Source of the DNA: a bacterium
GTDB lineage: Bacteria; RUG730; JAAEPJ01
Reading direction: 5' to 3'
DNA length: 64,000 nucleotides
Assembly (NCBI GenBank): GCA_024222485.1
Contig: JAAEPJ010000335.1
Location: forward strand, 70,383 to 134,382
Below the pieces are notes generated by a model that did not search any database, was not told the origin of the DNA, and saw only the letters and a list, made by a program, of their open reading frames with translations. This document shows positions 47,935 to 57,481 of the stretch, piece after piece (the stretch's first letter is position 1; each line of letters opens with the position of its first letter). The translations under genes and the position numbers were made by a program.

Positions 47935-49326
47935 CTATTTATGACTGATCATAGCCTTTATACACTTTATAAAAAAATTATTATGTAAAAAATCTATATA
48001 GGATAACTTAGCCGGTTGCCTTATAACATCCGAATAGCTTGGGTAAGAATGAATTATCTGACGGATTTTATAAAAAGGCAAACCTAAAGATTTTGCAAGT
48101 TGTAACTCATGCATAACTTCAGAAGCAGAGTGTCCTAAAATATGCACGCCAACAATCCTATGCTTTCTATCACAAATAATCTTAGAAAAACCATTCTCAA
48201 GTTCGGTATGCCCTCTATCTATATCCCTATATTCATAATGATAAACTTTAACCTTTCCATACTTAGCTATCCCTTCTTTTTCAGTCAAGCCAGCATGAGC
48301 AAGTTCCGGATCAGAAAATGTCGTCCAACACGTATGAGAGTAATCAATCTTCCGATGAAAAAGTGATGGTAAACATGTATTTGTAGCCGCAATAATTCCT
48401 TGATATTCAGCCATATGACTAAACTGATATGGTCCCACAATATCTCCACAAGCATAAATATTCTTAACAGTTGTTTGAAGTTTTTTATTGACAATAACAC
48501 CTTTCGCTGAAAAATTTACTCCAGCAATATTAAGGTTTAAATCATCTAAGTTTAACTTTCTGCCAACTGCAATTAAAACATGTTCCGCTTTTAATTTTTG
48601 ACCATTAATAAAAACAGTATTATCTTTAACTTTTTCGACAACATTATTTCTTAAAACTTTAACTCCCTCTGACTGTAATTTTTGGACTAATCGTTCGGCT
48701 ATTTCCGAGTCTTCTTTAGATAAAATTTGTGCTTCCCTTTCTACAAGGCAAACTTTTGTTCCCAGTCGACTGAAAGATTGAGCAAGCTCAACCCCTATTG
48801 CCCCACCACCAATCACAATTAAAGATTTAGGAATCGTTTTTAAATCAAAAATATTATCATTGGTCAAATAGTGAGACTCTGCGAGTCCCGGAATAGGAGG
48901 AATAAATGGAGAAGAACCTGTTGCAAGAATAATTTTTTTTGCTTCTAAAATTTCATTATTAATGCTGACTTTATTACTACTTTGAAATTTAGCATTACCA
49001 AAATATAAATTAAAACCATCTTCTGATAATTTTTGAGGAGTATGCGTTGAATAAACAGACTTAACAACATCCCTAACATGTCTTAAAACAGCCGTCTGTG
49101 AGGTCACTTTTGCCTTAAGTCCAAAATCTTCAGCATGCTTTATATCATAGAGAACTCTTGCAGATTTAATCAAAGCCTTACTTGGAATACAACCAGTATG
49201 TGTACACTCCCCACCCATTTTATTTTTTTCTAAAATAGCGACTTTTTTTCCAAGACCTTTAGCTGTTTTAGCCGCAACAAGACCTGCAGCTCCACCACCA
49301 ATAATGACTATATCATATTTTTTCAT
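47935..49326 (-). CDS. Mercuric-reductase/dihydrolipoamide-dehydrogenase-like flavoprotein
   Basis: A 463-residue class I pyridine nucleotide-disulfide oxidoreductase. FAD motif IIGGGAAGLVAAKTAKGLG, redox pair in GGECTHTGCIPSK (C-x4-C), NAD motif VIGGGAIGVELAQSF, second FAD motif IYACGDIVG, and dimer domain ending near HSYPSYSDVIRQ (the active-site His). No N-terminal heavy-metal domain or C-terminal CC, so true Hg reduction is unlikely. Probably paired with the TVP38 protein. Confidence 0.9.
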   Translation of the reverse strand: MKKYDIVIIGGGAAGLVAAKTAKGLGKKVAILEKNKMGGECTHTGCIPSKALIKSARVLYDIKHAEDFGLKAKVTSQTAVLRHVRDVVKSVYSTHTPQKLSEDGFNLYFGNAKFQSSNKVSINNEILEAKKIILATGSSPFIPPIPGLAESHYLTNDNIFDLKTIPKSLIVIGGGAIGVELAQSFSRLGTKVCLVEREAQILSKEDSEIAERLVQKLQSEGVKVLRNNVVEKVKDNTVFINGQKLKAEHVLIAVGRKLNLDDLNLNIAGVNFSAKGVIVNKKLQTTVKNIYACGDIVGPYQFSHMAEYQGIIAATNTCLPSLFHRKIDYSHTCWTTFSDPELAHAGLTEKEGIAKYGKVKVYHYEYRDIDRGHTELENGFSKIICDRKHRIVGVHILGHSASEVMHELQLAKSLGLPFYKIRQIIHSYPSYSDVIRQPAKLSYIDFLHNNFFIKCIKAMISHK

Positions 49327-49419
49327 TTGACTCTCCTATTAAGAAGATTAATATTTCTATAGTGAATCTTTTTATAAAAAAGTTCCTATAGATAAAAATA
49401 TTATGAAAAGTAATATCAG

Positions 49420-49451
49420 AAAAAACTTACAGAGATAGATTATCTATCTCT
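49420..49451 (-). terminator. Terminator of the arsenosugar operon
   Basis: 10-1-10 perfect palindrome AGAGATAGAT-T-ATCTATCTCT (49431-49451), followed on the minus strand by GTAAG and six Ts (49425-49420), 108 bp past the last gene of the operon. Confidence 0.55.
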
Positions 49452-49558
49452 CCTTTATCAAAAAAAATATAATTACTCTAATCTAGCCGTAAAAAATGAC
49501 CATTTCGAGAAATAAATTTCATTATTCCAACCTTAGAACCTTAGGCAACAATAAAAGT

Positions 49559-50131
49559 TTAGCTTAACATCAAATCTTCTAATGTATCAATGTCTCGCTC
49601 TTTGTCTAAACAAAAAATATTTTCATCTTTTAAAACAACCATCGTTTGCTTAAAAACTTTAGCTGTACTCCAATCAATATTCTCAAACACTTTAGAATTA
49701 AATTTATTCTTACTAAAACCTAAAAGATAATAACCGCCATCAAAACATGGACCAATTACCACCTCTTTTCTAAAGGCTAAATTAATCGTATCAATACTAA
49801 TACTAGGAAGATCGCTTCCAATAATGACAGCTTTTTCATAACCACTATCAAAACAAAATTTAAAAGCATGATGCATACGATCGCCTAAACTTTCCCCCTC
49901 TTGCTCCACATAAGAATAATTATCTCCCAGCCAAGATATGACCTCTTTCCCTGTATAAAAAATCTTAAGATCTACATTAAGGTTCCTTAAAGTTTTTAAA
50001 ATATTAATCACAAAATTTTTATAATAAAATAAGGCCTTCTCATCACCGATATCTTTTGCTAACCTAGTTTTGACTGTTCCGAGCATTGGTGATTTGATAA
50101 ACAATATTAAAACATTCCTTGATTTCAACAT
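49559..50131 (-). CDS. TIGR04282/DUF2064-family glycosyltransferase of arsenosugar cluster
   Basis: A 190-residue CofC-like nucleotidyl/glycosyl-transferase fold: LILFIKSPMLGTVKTRLAKD, IIGSDLPSISIDTI and GPCFDGGYYLLG. Start taken as ATG 50131, which overlaps the arsSM stop; a TTG two codons earlier is possible. The family is found with ArsS and is thought to help make the sugar part of arsenosugars. Confidence 0.88.
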   Translation of the reverse strand: MLKSRNVLILFIKSPMLGTVKTRLAKDIGDEKALFYYKNFVINILKTLRNLNVDLKIFYTGKEVISWLGDNYSYVEQEGESLGDRMHHAFKFCFDSGYEKAVIIGSDLPSISIDTINLAFRKEVVIGPCFDGGYYLLGFSKNKFNSKVFENIDWSTAKVFKQTMVVLKDENIFCLDKERDIDTLEDLMLS

Positions 50132-52059
50132 CCGCAACCACTAGCTTTATTAACACTCTTTTTAATATCAATCCTACAACCTTCAAAACTACCTCTATGA
50201 TATTTAAAACTACCTTCAATCTCAAAAAATTTACTAAACCTTGTTCCCTGAATCATCTGCACAGTATTCCCAGAAACTGGAATAGGCACATTCTTAGCAA
50301 AAATATGTGCACCATCTAAAGTAAAAAAATCTTTACTCTTATCTCCTTTAAAAGTTGCTACCTGTCCATAATCTTCCCATGATCCCTCTAAGCCTTTAAG
50401 TTTCCAAAGACGATAAGTAACAGAGTAAAACTTTGTGTCTCCCACTAAGGCCTTCACCTCAGGGTTAGTGATTTCAATTTCTCGCGCTTTCATAATCCTA
50501 GGATCATGAAACCCAGCACTTTTTGCAAAGAATTCAAAATCTTTATAATATAAGGCGCCACCTAAACACTCTCCATATAAAATAGGGTTCTTCCTAATCT
50601 CATCCCTATTTCTACGGTCAACATAAACATCAGAAAAATAAAATTCACCACCAAACTTTAAAGCATCATAAATCTTAGTTAAAATATCCTGCTTATCCTC
50701 TACTAAATTAATTACACAATTAGAAGTTATAAAATCCAAGCTTTCCTTAGTAGTATAATCACTCATTTTTTCAACATAATCATGAATAAACTCAACATTA
50801 CTTGTTTGAAACCCAAAACGCTTCATCTGCTCAGGTAAATATTTTTTAGCAACATTGATTTGATTTTCTGTCATATCTATCCCTAAAACTTTACCGCTTT
50901 CTCCTACTAGCTGTGACATAATGTAAACATCCCTACCTGTACCACAACCAATATCCAAAGCGTTAAGCCCTTTAATATCTTCTGGTATAGGCGACCCACA
51001 ACCATAATATTTCATGATTATTTCATCACTTATCTTAAGTAAGGCTTTTTTTATATATTGTGGAATTTCTTCTGCCGTGCAACAGGCATCTGTCTTTAAA
51101 TCATCCTTACTGTCTAAAGTACTCCCATAATATTCTTTTACATTTTTGATTACTTGAGGCTCAACTAAGGAACCATGACAACTACTCCCACGGTTAGCCG
51201 TACAGGCATAACAATAATCAGCAAAATGAATATCTTCCTCCCAATTTTCAAAGTCAATCTGCCAAAACTTAGTATCCGTTACTTTTTTACCCATTGCTAA
51301 GTTAAAATCACAGTCATAAACATTTCCCTGCCAGTCGACAGAAACAAAAGACCTGCACATTAAATTAGCTAAAGTTTCTTTATTATAATGATCCTTAAGC
51401 AAAGTTAAATAATTATCATATTTAAATTCGCGTTTTAAGTCTTTCGCAAAATTACCAATAGGAACATTCGTAATAGCTATCAAACTATTAAATGTTAGAT
51501 TATAATTATCTTTCAATATCCCTTTATATTTTTGTTCAAGTTCACAAGAACTAGGTGGCAAAAAATCACTATCTGGGTTATATACTAAATCAACCACTAA
51601 GCCTCGATCATTTAGACTTTGAAGGCCTTCAAGGCTACGCTCGAAAACCCCCTTACCCCTTTGTTTATCAACAATCTCTTCAAAAACAGCAGGGAGTGAA
51701 CCCACTAACTTTACTTCGTATTTTTCATATAAATCTAAGTAATAAGAATACTCTAGGTCTACTAAGATAGACAAATTTGTTCTTACTGTAATATCTTTTC
51801 CTTGCTTAGATAGTTTTTCTAAAAAAATCTCAAGATTAGGATTACATTCTGGCGCTCCCCCAGTAAATTCAATCTTAGTAATCGGCATATTAATCAATTT
51901 ATCAATAATTTTCTCTGCAGTAAATACATCCATATTTTTATCCCCACTCGGTGAAGCCTCAATATGACAATGTTTGCAAGTTTGGTTACATTTATTGCCT
52001 AAATTAATCTGAATAACTTCTAACTTTTTTCGCTTAATATCTACAGTTTGCCAAAACAT
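50125..52059 (-). CDS. arsS-arsM: ArsS radical SAM - ArsM arsenite methyltransferase fusion
   Basis: One ORF of about 644 residues (651 from the ATG at 52080). Numbered from 52080: residues 20-330 are ArsS, a radical SAM enzyme with cluster C31-C35-C38 (NKCNQTCKHCHIEASP), EFTGGAPECNP, and the DUF3641 tail CYACTANRGSSCHGSL. Residues 335-651 are ArsM: SAM motif LDIGCGTGRDVY, arsenic-binding cysteines near C333-C334, C361 (YGCGSP), C455 (SNCVINL) and C505 (GECLGGALY), ending SGCGC. GGAGG lies after the first ATG and favours the start at 52059, though spacing is long (11 nt). ArsM methylates arsenite and ArsS attaches the deoxyadenosyl group that becomes the sugar; they are normally separate genes. 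Confidence 0.92.
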   Translation of the reverse strand: MFWQTVDIKRKKLEVIQINLGNKCNQTCKHCHIEASPSGDKNMDVFTAEKIIDKLINMPITKIEFTGGAPECNPNLEIFLEKLSKQGKDITVRTNLSILVDLEYSYYLDLYEKYEVKLVGSLPAVFEEIVDKQRGKGVFERSLEGLQSLNDRGLVVDLVYNPDSDFLPPSSCELEQKYKGILKDNYNLTFNSLIAITNVPIGNFAKDLKREFKYDNYLTLLKDHYNKETLANLMCRSFVSVDWQGNVYDCDFNLAMGKKVTDTKFWQIDFENWEEDIHFADYCYACTANRGSSCHGSLVEPQVIKNVKEYYGSTLDSKDDLKTDACCTAEEIPQYIKKALLKISDEIIMKYYGCGSPIPEDIKGLNALDIGCGTGRDVYIMSQLVGESGKVLGIDMTENQINVAKKYLPEQMKRFGFQTSNVEFIHDYVEKMSDYTTKESLDFITSNCVINLVEDKQDILTKIYDALKFGGEFYFSDVYVDRRNRDEIRKNPILYGECLGGALYYKDFEFFAKSAGFHDPRIMKAREIEITNPEVKALVGDTKFYSVTYRLWKLKGLEGSWEDYGQVATFKGDKSKDFFTLDGAHIFAKNVPIPVSGNTVQMIQGTRFSKFFEIEGSFKYHRGSFEGCRIDIKKSVNKASGCGC

Positions 52060-52117
52060 AAACGACCATACCTCCAACATTATTAATATCTATTAAAAAT
52101 TACATAAAAAAACTATC

Positions 52118-52765
52118 TTAATAAATCTTAGCTAAAACTTCAGGAGAAACCCCACAAAAATATAAAATTCTAATAATATTATTTTTTAAAGTTGTTAAAA
52201 TTACACCTTTTTCCTGCCACCTACGAACAGAAGTGGTTACTGGCTTCGGAATAATTTTAATTTTCCCCGCATCTTGCTTAACCCTTTGCATTAAGTCTAC
52301 ATCTTCCATGATTAAAATATCCTTAAACCCACCCAGCTTTTCAAAATAATTTTTTCTAATAAAGATAGCTTGATCTCCATATGGAATCTTGGTAAGAGTA
52401 ACACGCAAATTAGTTGCAAATGCTAAAAACCTAAACCATAAATTATGAGTATTAAATCTTAATTTAAAAGCCCCAACTTTACTAGCCGCAATCAAAGTAA
52501 AAGCATCCTTAGGAATTAAAGTATCCGCGTGTAAAAATAAAAGAGTCTCCCCTTTTGCAACTATTGCACCTTTATTCATTTGTTTCGCACGACCAACAGG
52601 ACTTTTAAGTTTAATCACTCCTCTATCTTTAATGACGGAAATAGTTGATTCTTTATAACCATCTACCACAATAATCTCTAACGCTAAAGGAATGGTTTTT
52701 AGATAGTTGATAACTTTATTAATTATCTCTTCTTCTTGGTAAACAGGTATAATAACTGAAAACAT
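52118..52765 (-). CDS. TIGR04283-family glycosyltransferase of arsenosugar cluster
   Basis: A 215-residue GT2-type protein: VIIPVYQEEEIINKVINYL, IIVVDGYKESTI, FLHADTLIP (DxD equivalent HAD) and GGFKDILIMEDVDLMQR. The TIGR04283 family is typical of arsenosugar loci. It lies upstream of arsSM by about 50 bp. Confidence 0.9.
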   Translation of the reverse strand: MFSVIIPVYQEEEIINKVINYLKTIPLALEIIVVDGYKESTISVIKDRGVIKLKSPVGRAKQMNKGAIVAKGETLLFLHADTLIPKDAFTLIAASKVGAFKLRFNTHNLWFRFLAFATNLRVTLTKIPYGDQAIFIRKNYFEKLGGFKDILIMEDVDLMQRVKQDAGKIKIIPKPVTTSVRRWQEKGVILTTLKNNIIRILYFCGVSPEVLAKIY

Positions 52766-52835
52766 AATTATGTCCTATTATGATAGATTTTTACAATATT
52801 ATTAAAATTAATTTTATGATAACAAATATTCATAC

Positions 52836-53639
52836 TCATACTTGGCAATTATCACAATAATAAGTCCCCCGCCCAACAAGCTTCATTTTTTTTATTGTAT
52901 TTCCACAATTAAAACATTTTTTGCCTTCTTGGTTATAGGCTCTTAAAAAACCCTGGAAACGCCCCTTTTTATTATCAAGGTCCACATAATCAGAAAATGT
53001 TGTTCCTCGCATTTTTATAGATGCTATTAAAACTTCTTTCATCATTATAAAAATAGTCTCTGCCTCTTCTTTCGTTAAAGAATTAGCGATACGACTTGGG
53101 GATAAAAAAGAACGGTTTAAAATCTCATCCACATAAATATTACCTAAACCTGCGACCACTTTTTGATCAAGAAGGACTTGTTTTACAATGATGTTTTTAG
53201 ATGTAAGATGCCTATAAAACTCATTAAACTGAATGCTTAAAGCATCACTAGCAATTTTTTTATCCCTTAAGTACCGACCTATTTCATCCGTTGCTATTAA
53301 TTCAAACCCACCAAACTTTCTAATGTCTCGATAAACTAATCTCAATATTTCTAAATTTTGAAAAAAAAACTCTAAATGACAATGTTTATCAAGCGCTACA
53401 TCTTTCAGTAATTGTCCGGTCATCCGCAAATGGATAACAATAGTTTTATTATTAGAAAGTATTAAAAAGATATATTTACCATGACGCTTAACATCAGTAA
53501 TAACTTCACCTTTAATTTTAAAATCTTGATAATTTTTAATAATATTAGGCCAATAAACCTTAAGGTCTATAATTTTTTTATCTAAAAAATTATGTTTAAG
53601 CCCACTAACAACTGTATCTACCTCCGGTAGTTCCGGCAT
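52836..53639 (-). CDS. mutM: Formamidopyrimidine-DNA glycosylase
   Basis: Removes oxidised guanine from DNA. 267 residues from the ATG at 53639 (GAGGAG just upstream), giving the essential N-terminus MPELPEVDTV where P1 becomes the nucleophile. H2TH region LDQKVVAGLGNIYVDEIL and the C-terminal zinc finger CFNCGN...YYCDNCQ are present. It is embedded between arsP and the arsenosugar glycosyltransferase. Confidence 0.96.
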   Translation of the reverse strand: MPELPEVDTVVSGLKHNFLDKKIIDLKVYWPNIIKNYQDFKIKGEVITDVKRHGKYIFLILSNNKTIVIHLRMTGQLLKDVALDKHCHLEFFFQNLEILRLVYRDIRKFGGFELIATDEIGRYLRDKKIASDALSIQFNEFYRHLTSKNIIVKQVLLDQKVVAGLGNIYVDEILNRSFLSPSRIANSLTKEEAETIFIMMKEVLIASIKMRGTTFSDYVDLDNKKGRFQGFLRAYNQEGKKCFNCGNTIKKMKLVGRGTYYCDNCQV

Positions 53640-53689
53640 ATTAGCTCCTCTTTTTTTCAAAAAATAAACAACCAAGTTTAATCATAAAC

Positions 53690-54655
53690 CTAGATGAGAT
53701 TTAAAAGATATCCTATGAGCATAATAGAAACACCTGTTATCATAAAAAAAATAAAAATTAATTTAAGATTCATAGCCCTTTTAAGCATAATAGCCTGTGG
53801 CAAACTTAAAGCAGAAGTGGCCATCATGAAAGAAAGTGCAACACCTAAAGGAATGCCTTTATTAAAAAGTGCAACGGCAATCGGAACGATAGCTGCACAA
53901 CTTCCATACATAGGAATACCCAAAAGGGTTGCAAGAGGAATAGAAAATACACCCGTTTTTTGCATTAAAGACTCTAAAAATTCCTGTGGGAGATAATTAT
54001 GAATAACCGCTCCAAGCCCCACCCCCAACAAAATCCACTTCCAAAGTTTTTTAATGATTAAAAGTGCTTCACTTAAGCCGAACTTTAACCGCGCAATTAA
54101 GCTCTCCCTTTTAGGATTAAAAGATAGATGTTCCTCCCCCTCATTCGAACAGCAGGCTTTTGCTTGAAAATCTAAAGAAAGATGCTTCTCAAGATTCATT
54201 TTACCAAGGATGAACCCAGAAAATACGCCAATTATTATACCAGAAGCTATATAGATAAGCGCCACTTTTAAACCAAAAAAACTAATCATTAAAATCACAA
54301 GATATTCATTGACGATTGGCGAAGTGATTAAAAAGGAAAAAGTAACTCCAAGAGGAATACCCATCTTAAGAAAACTAAAAAATAAGGGAATGGATGAACA
54401 AGAGCAAAATGGTGTTAATGCCCCAAAAGCTGAAGCACCGAAATAGACCCAGAATTTTCTTTTCTCAATCCAAGCTTTAACCTTTTCCTCTGGGAGATAA
54501 CTGCGTAAAACACCCATCACCGTAATCATAATAAGCAACAAAAACAAAATTTTAATGGTGTCATAAATAAAAAAATTAAGCATTAAACCAAGATGTGAGT
54601 CTGGGGAAAGCTTTAAAAATGAGTATGTAAAAAAATCTATTGTACTTTTTAACAT
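53690..54655 (-). CDS. arsP: ArsP-like permease (organoarsenical efflux candidate)
   Basis: A 321-residue DUF318/UPF0718 permease with about eight membrane helices. The signature GALTPFCSCSSIPLFFSF is the cysteine motif seen in ArsP, which exports trivalent methylated or aromatic arsenicals; a second helix has GIPMYGSCAAIVPIAVAL. A cytoplasmic loop contains CC (KACCSNEGEE). Its place at the head of the arsenosugar operon supports an arsenic role; a general permease role remains possible. Confidence 0.8.
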   Translation of the reverse strand: MLKSTIDFFTYSFLKLSPDSHLGLMLNFFIYDTIKILFLLLIMITVMGVLRSYLPEEKVKAWIEKRKFWVYFGASAFGALTPFCSCSSIPLFFSFLKMGIPLGVTFSFLITSPIVNEYLVILMISFFGLKVALIYIASGIIIGVFSGFILGKMNLEKHLSLDFQAKACCSNEGEEHLSFNPKRESLIARLKFGLSEALLIIKKLWKWILLGVGLGAVIHNYLPQEFLESLMQKTGVFSIPLATLLGIPMYGSCAAIVPIAVALFNKGIPLGVALSFMMATSALSLPQAIMLKRAMNLKLIFIFFMITGVSIMLIGYLLNLI

Positions 54656-54674
54656 CTGATCACCATCTATAAAA

Positions 54675-54690
54675 ATACCTATAAAGGTAT
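54675..54690. promoter_or_regulatory. Dyad before arsP
   Basis: ATACCT-ATAA-AGGTAT, 6-bp perfect arms, 20 bp upstream of the arsP start, in a 254-bp gap otherwise without recognised signals. It could bind a regulator; no regulator gene is adjacent. Confidence 0.35.
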
Positions 54691-54909
54691 ATAAATTTAA
54701 CTTAGATTAGATATTTTAAAACTAAATATTTTTTATACAATCTTGACAATTGCTCTTAATAATATTTTACCTAGACTATCTTGATTTTGCAAAATATCTT
54801 TTTCTATCGAGTCTATCTATTTATTTAAACAAGCATACTTCCCTTAAAAATAATTTTTCTATTATCTAAATTTACTATATTCAAGATATAATTATTTCAA
54901 AAATATTAG

Positions 54910-57459
54910 CTACCAAATCTTAGCATATATTTCTTTTATTTCCTTAATTAAAGGATAGCGTGGATTAGCAGAAGTACACTGATCATCAAATGCATTATTA
55001 CTCATTTCTTCAATCTGTGAAAAATAAGCCTCTTTTTTAATTCCTAAATCTCTCAATCTAAGAGGAATACCCAAATCCTTTTTAAGGTGATTAATCAAAT
55101 TAATCAATCCATCCACACCTTTACCACCTAACATTTCTGCAAGTTCTTCATAGCGCTTTTTAGCACTTAAATATTTATACTGTGAAAAAGTCCCTTGTTT
55201 AGTAGGAACTTCCACTGCATTATATTTAATAATCTCATTAATGAGCATGATATTCGATAGTCCATGTGCAATATTAAAAGCACTTCCAAGCTTATGAGCC
55301 ATTGAATGACAAACACCTAAAAAAGCATTAGCGAAAGCCATTCCCGCTATATTCGCCGCATAATGCATATTTTCCTTTGCTTCTAAATCTTTGCTCCCAT
55401 TATCATAAGATCGTTTCAAATATTTAAAAATCAAAACAAGGGATTCTTTTGCTAAAGAATCCGTAAAAGGCGTTGCCAACATTGAAGCATAAGCTTCGAT
55501 AGCATGTGTTAAAGCATCAACACCTGAGTAAGCAGTAAGCTTTGGAGGCATGCTTAGCACCAACTCTGGATCTAATATCGCCATATTAGGTGTTAACCCA
55601 TAGTCTGCAATCGGATATTTAAGATGTGTTTCATCATCTTTAATAACGGCAAACGGCGTTACTTCAGAACCTGTTCCAGAAGTAGTCGGAATAGCCACAA
55701 GGACTGCTTTCTCACCTAAAACAGGAAAATTATAAATTCGTTTTCTAATATCCATAAACCTCAAAGCCAAACCATCAAACTCAACATCAGGATTCTCATA
55801 GATACTCCACATGACCTTAGCGGCATCCATCGGCGAACCACCACCAATTGCAATAATGAGATCAGGTTTGAAATCATTCATTATCTTGACACCTTTTTTA
55901 ACAGTTGAAAGAGTGGGATCAGCTTCTACATCTGAAAAAATCTTATAATCGATTTGCAACTCAGCTAAAATTTTAATTAGTTTTTTCGTAATACCAATCT
56001 CATTTAAAACACTATCACTCACAATAAAGGCACGCTTTTTATTCTTTAAGTCATACATTGCTTCTTTCAAACAGCCCCTTTTGAAATAAATCTTTGGAGG
56101 CACCTTAAACCACAACATATTCTCTCTCCTTTCAGCAACTGTTTTAATATTTAACAAATGTTTAACGCCAATATTTTCACTCTCAGAGTTACTCCCCCAA
56201 CTACCACATCCAAGTGTGAGTGACGGCTCTAAATAAAAATTAAAAATATCACCTATTGCACCCTGTGAAGCTGGTGTATTAATTAAAACACGCCCCGTTG
56301 AAATCTTAGAACTAAAATAATTAATCCTTTGATGATTATTTTCTTTAGTATATAAAACACTCGTATGTCCTTTCCCCGCAAAATTAACTAATTTAACTGC
56401 TTGCTCTACGCCTTCTTCAAAAGAACGCACAGTATAAAATGCCAAAATAGGTGACAATTTTTCATGAGCAAAGGGCTCATCATAACCAACCTTAGAAACT
56501 TCAGCAATCAAAATTTTTGTAGGTTCTGAAATATTTTTAAGCCCAGCTAAAGTAGCAATCTTACAAGCACTCTGCCCTACAATATTAGCATTTAACTTCC
56601 CATCTTGAATGATAAATTTACCTAATTGTGTAGCCTCAGCTTTATTTAAAAAATAACAGCCACGCTCAAGAAAAAGTTGTTTTACATCTAGGGCAATATT
56701 TTTATGGACTAAAACCGACTGTTCTGAAGCACAAACAACACCGTTATCAAAAGTTTTACTTAAAATAATAGAATTTACTGCCATATTAATATCTGCTGAC
56801 TCATCTATAATAGCCGGGGTATTCCCCGCTCCAACCCCAATAGCTGGTGTGCCAGAAGAGTAAGCCGCTTGAACCATACCTGGTCCTCCAGTCGCTAAAA
56901 CTTTATCAGAATGAGCCATTACTGCCTGAGTAAGTTCTAAACTAGGCTCATCAATCCAAGCAATTATATTCTTAGGAGCACCTGATTTAATAGCTGCTTC
57001 TAGCATAATTTTTGCTGTTATAATCGTGGATTTTTTCGCTCTTGGATGCGGAGAAAAAATAATTGCATTACGAGTCTTAAGTGCCAACAGAGCTTTAAAA
57101 ATAGTCGTAGAAGTTGGATTAGTCGTAGGGATAACTCCGGCAATTAAACCGATGGGCTCTGCAATCTTTTGAATTCCACCTGCAAAATCTTCTTCTAAAA
57201 CACCACAAGTTTTTTCCTCTTTATACTTGTTATAAATAAATTCTGCAGCAAAATGGTTCTTAATCACCTTATCTTCGACAATCCCCATTCCTGTTTCTTC
57301 TGCTGCTAATATTGCAAGTTCAATTCTTGCACTATTAGCAGCTAACGCAACTTTTTTAAAAATCTCATTTACTTTATCTTGTGTAAAGACTGCATACTCT
57401 GCCTGAGACTTTTTAACCGCAACGATTAAATTTTCTAATTCTTCTAAGTTTCTAACCAT
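54910..57459 (-). CDS. adhE: Bifunctional aldehyde/alcohol dehydrogenase
   Basis: 849 residues from the ATG at 57459, which has AAGGA about 6 nt upstream; the frame extends to a TTG at 57477. N-terminal acetaldehyde dehydrogenase (1-430) with catalytic Cys in NGVVCASEQS; C-terminal iron alcohol dehydrogenase with GGGSPMDAAKVMW, SGVDALTHAIEAY and CHSMAHKLGSAFNIAHG (Fe ligands). Reduces acetyl-CoA to ethanol. Last gene of the hcp operon. Confidence 0.97.
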   Translation of the reverse strand: MVRNLEELENLIVAVKKSQAEYAVFTQDKVNEIFKKVALAANSARIELAILAAEETGMGIVEDKVIKNHFAAEFIYNKYKEEKTCGVLEEDFAGGIQKIAEPIGLIAGVIPTTNPTSTTIFKALLALKTRNAIIFSPHPRAKKSTIITAKIMLEAAIKSGAPKNIIAWIDEPSLELTQAVMAHSDKVLATGGPGMVQAAYSSGTPAIGVGAGNTPAIIDESADINMAVNSIILSKTFDNGVVCASEQSVLVHKNIALDVKQLFLERGCYFLNKAEATQLGKFIIQDGKLNANIVGQSACKIATLAGLKNISEPTKILIAEVSKVGYDEPFAHEKLSPILAFYTVRSFEEGVEQAVKLVNFAGKGHTSVLYTKENNHQRINYFSSKISTGRVLINTPASQGAIGDIFNFYLEPSLTLGCGSWGSNSESENIGVKHLLNIKTVAERRENMLWFKVPPKIYFKRGCLKEAMYDLKNKKRAFIVSDSVLNEIGITKKLIKILAELQIDYKIFSDVEADPTLSTVKKGVKIMNDFKPDLIIAIGGGSPMDAAKVMWSIYENPDVEFDGLALRFMDIRKRIYNFPVLGEKAVLVAIPTTSGTGSEVTPFAVIKDDETHLKYPIADYGLTPNMAILDPELVLSMPPKLTAYSGVDALTHAIEAYASMLATPFTDSLAKESLVLIFKYLKRSYDNGSKDLEAKENMHYAANIAGMAFANAFLGVCHSMAHKLGSAFNIAHGLSNIMLINEIIKYNAVEVPTKQGTFSQYKYLSAKKRYEELAEMLGGKGVDGLINLINHLKKDLGIPLRLRDLGIKKEAYFSQIEEMSNNAFDDQCTSANPRYPLIKEIKEIYAKIW

Positions 57460-57481
57460 AATCTTCCTTTTTTCCAATAAT

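Noticed and set aside
53694-53996. 100-codon plus-strand open frame
   Set aside because: Lies fully antisense to the well-supported arsP permease; no SD and no recognisable protein.
54753-54781. TTGACA on the plus strand as a promoter
   Set aside because: No plus-strand gene follows and no good -10 is at 16-18 bp.
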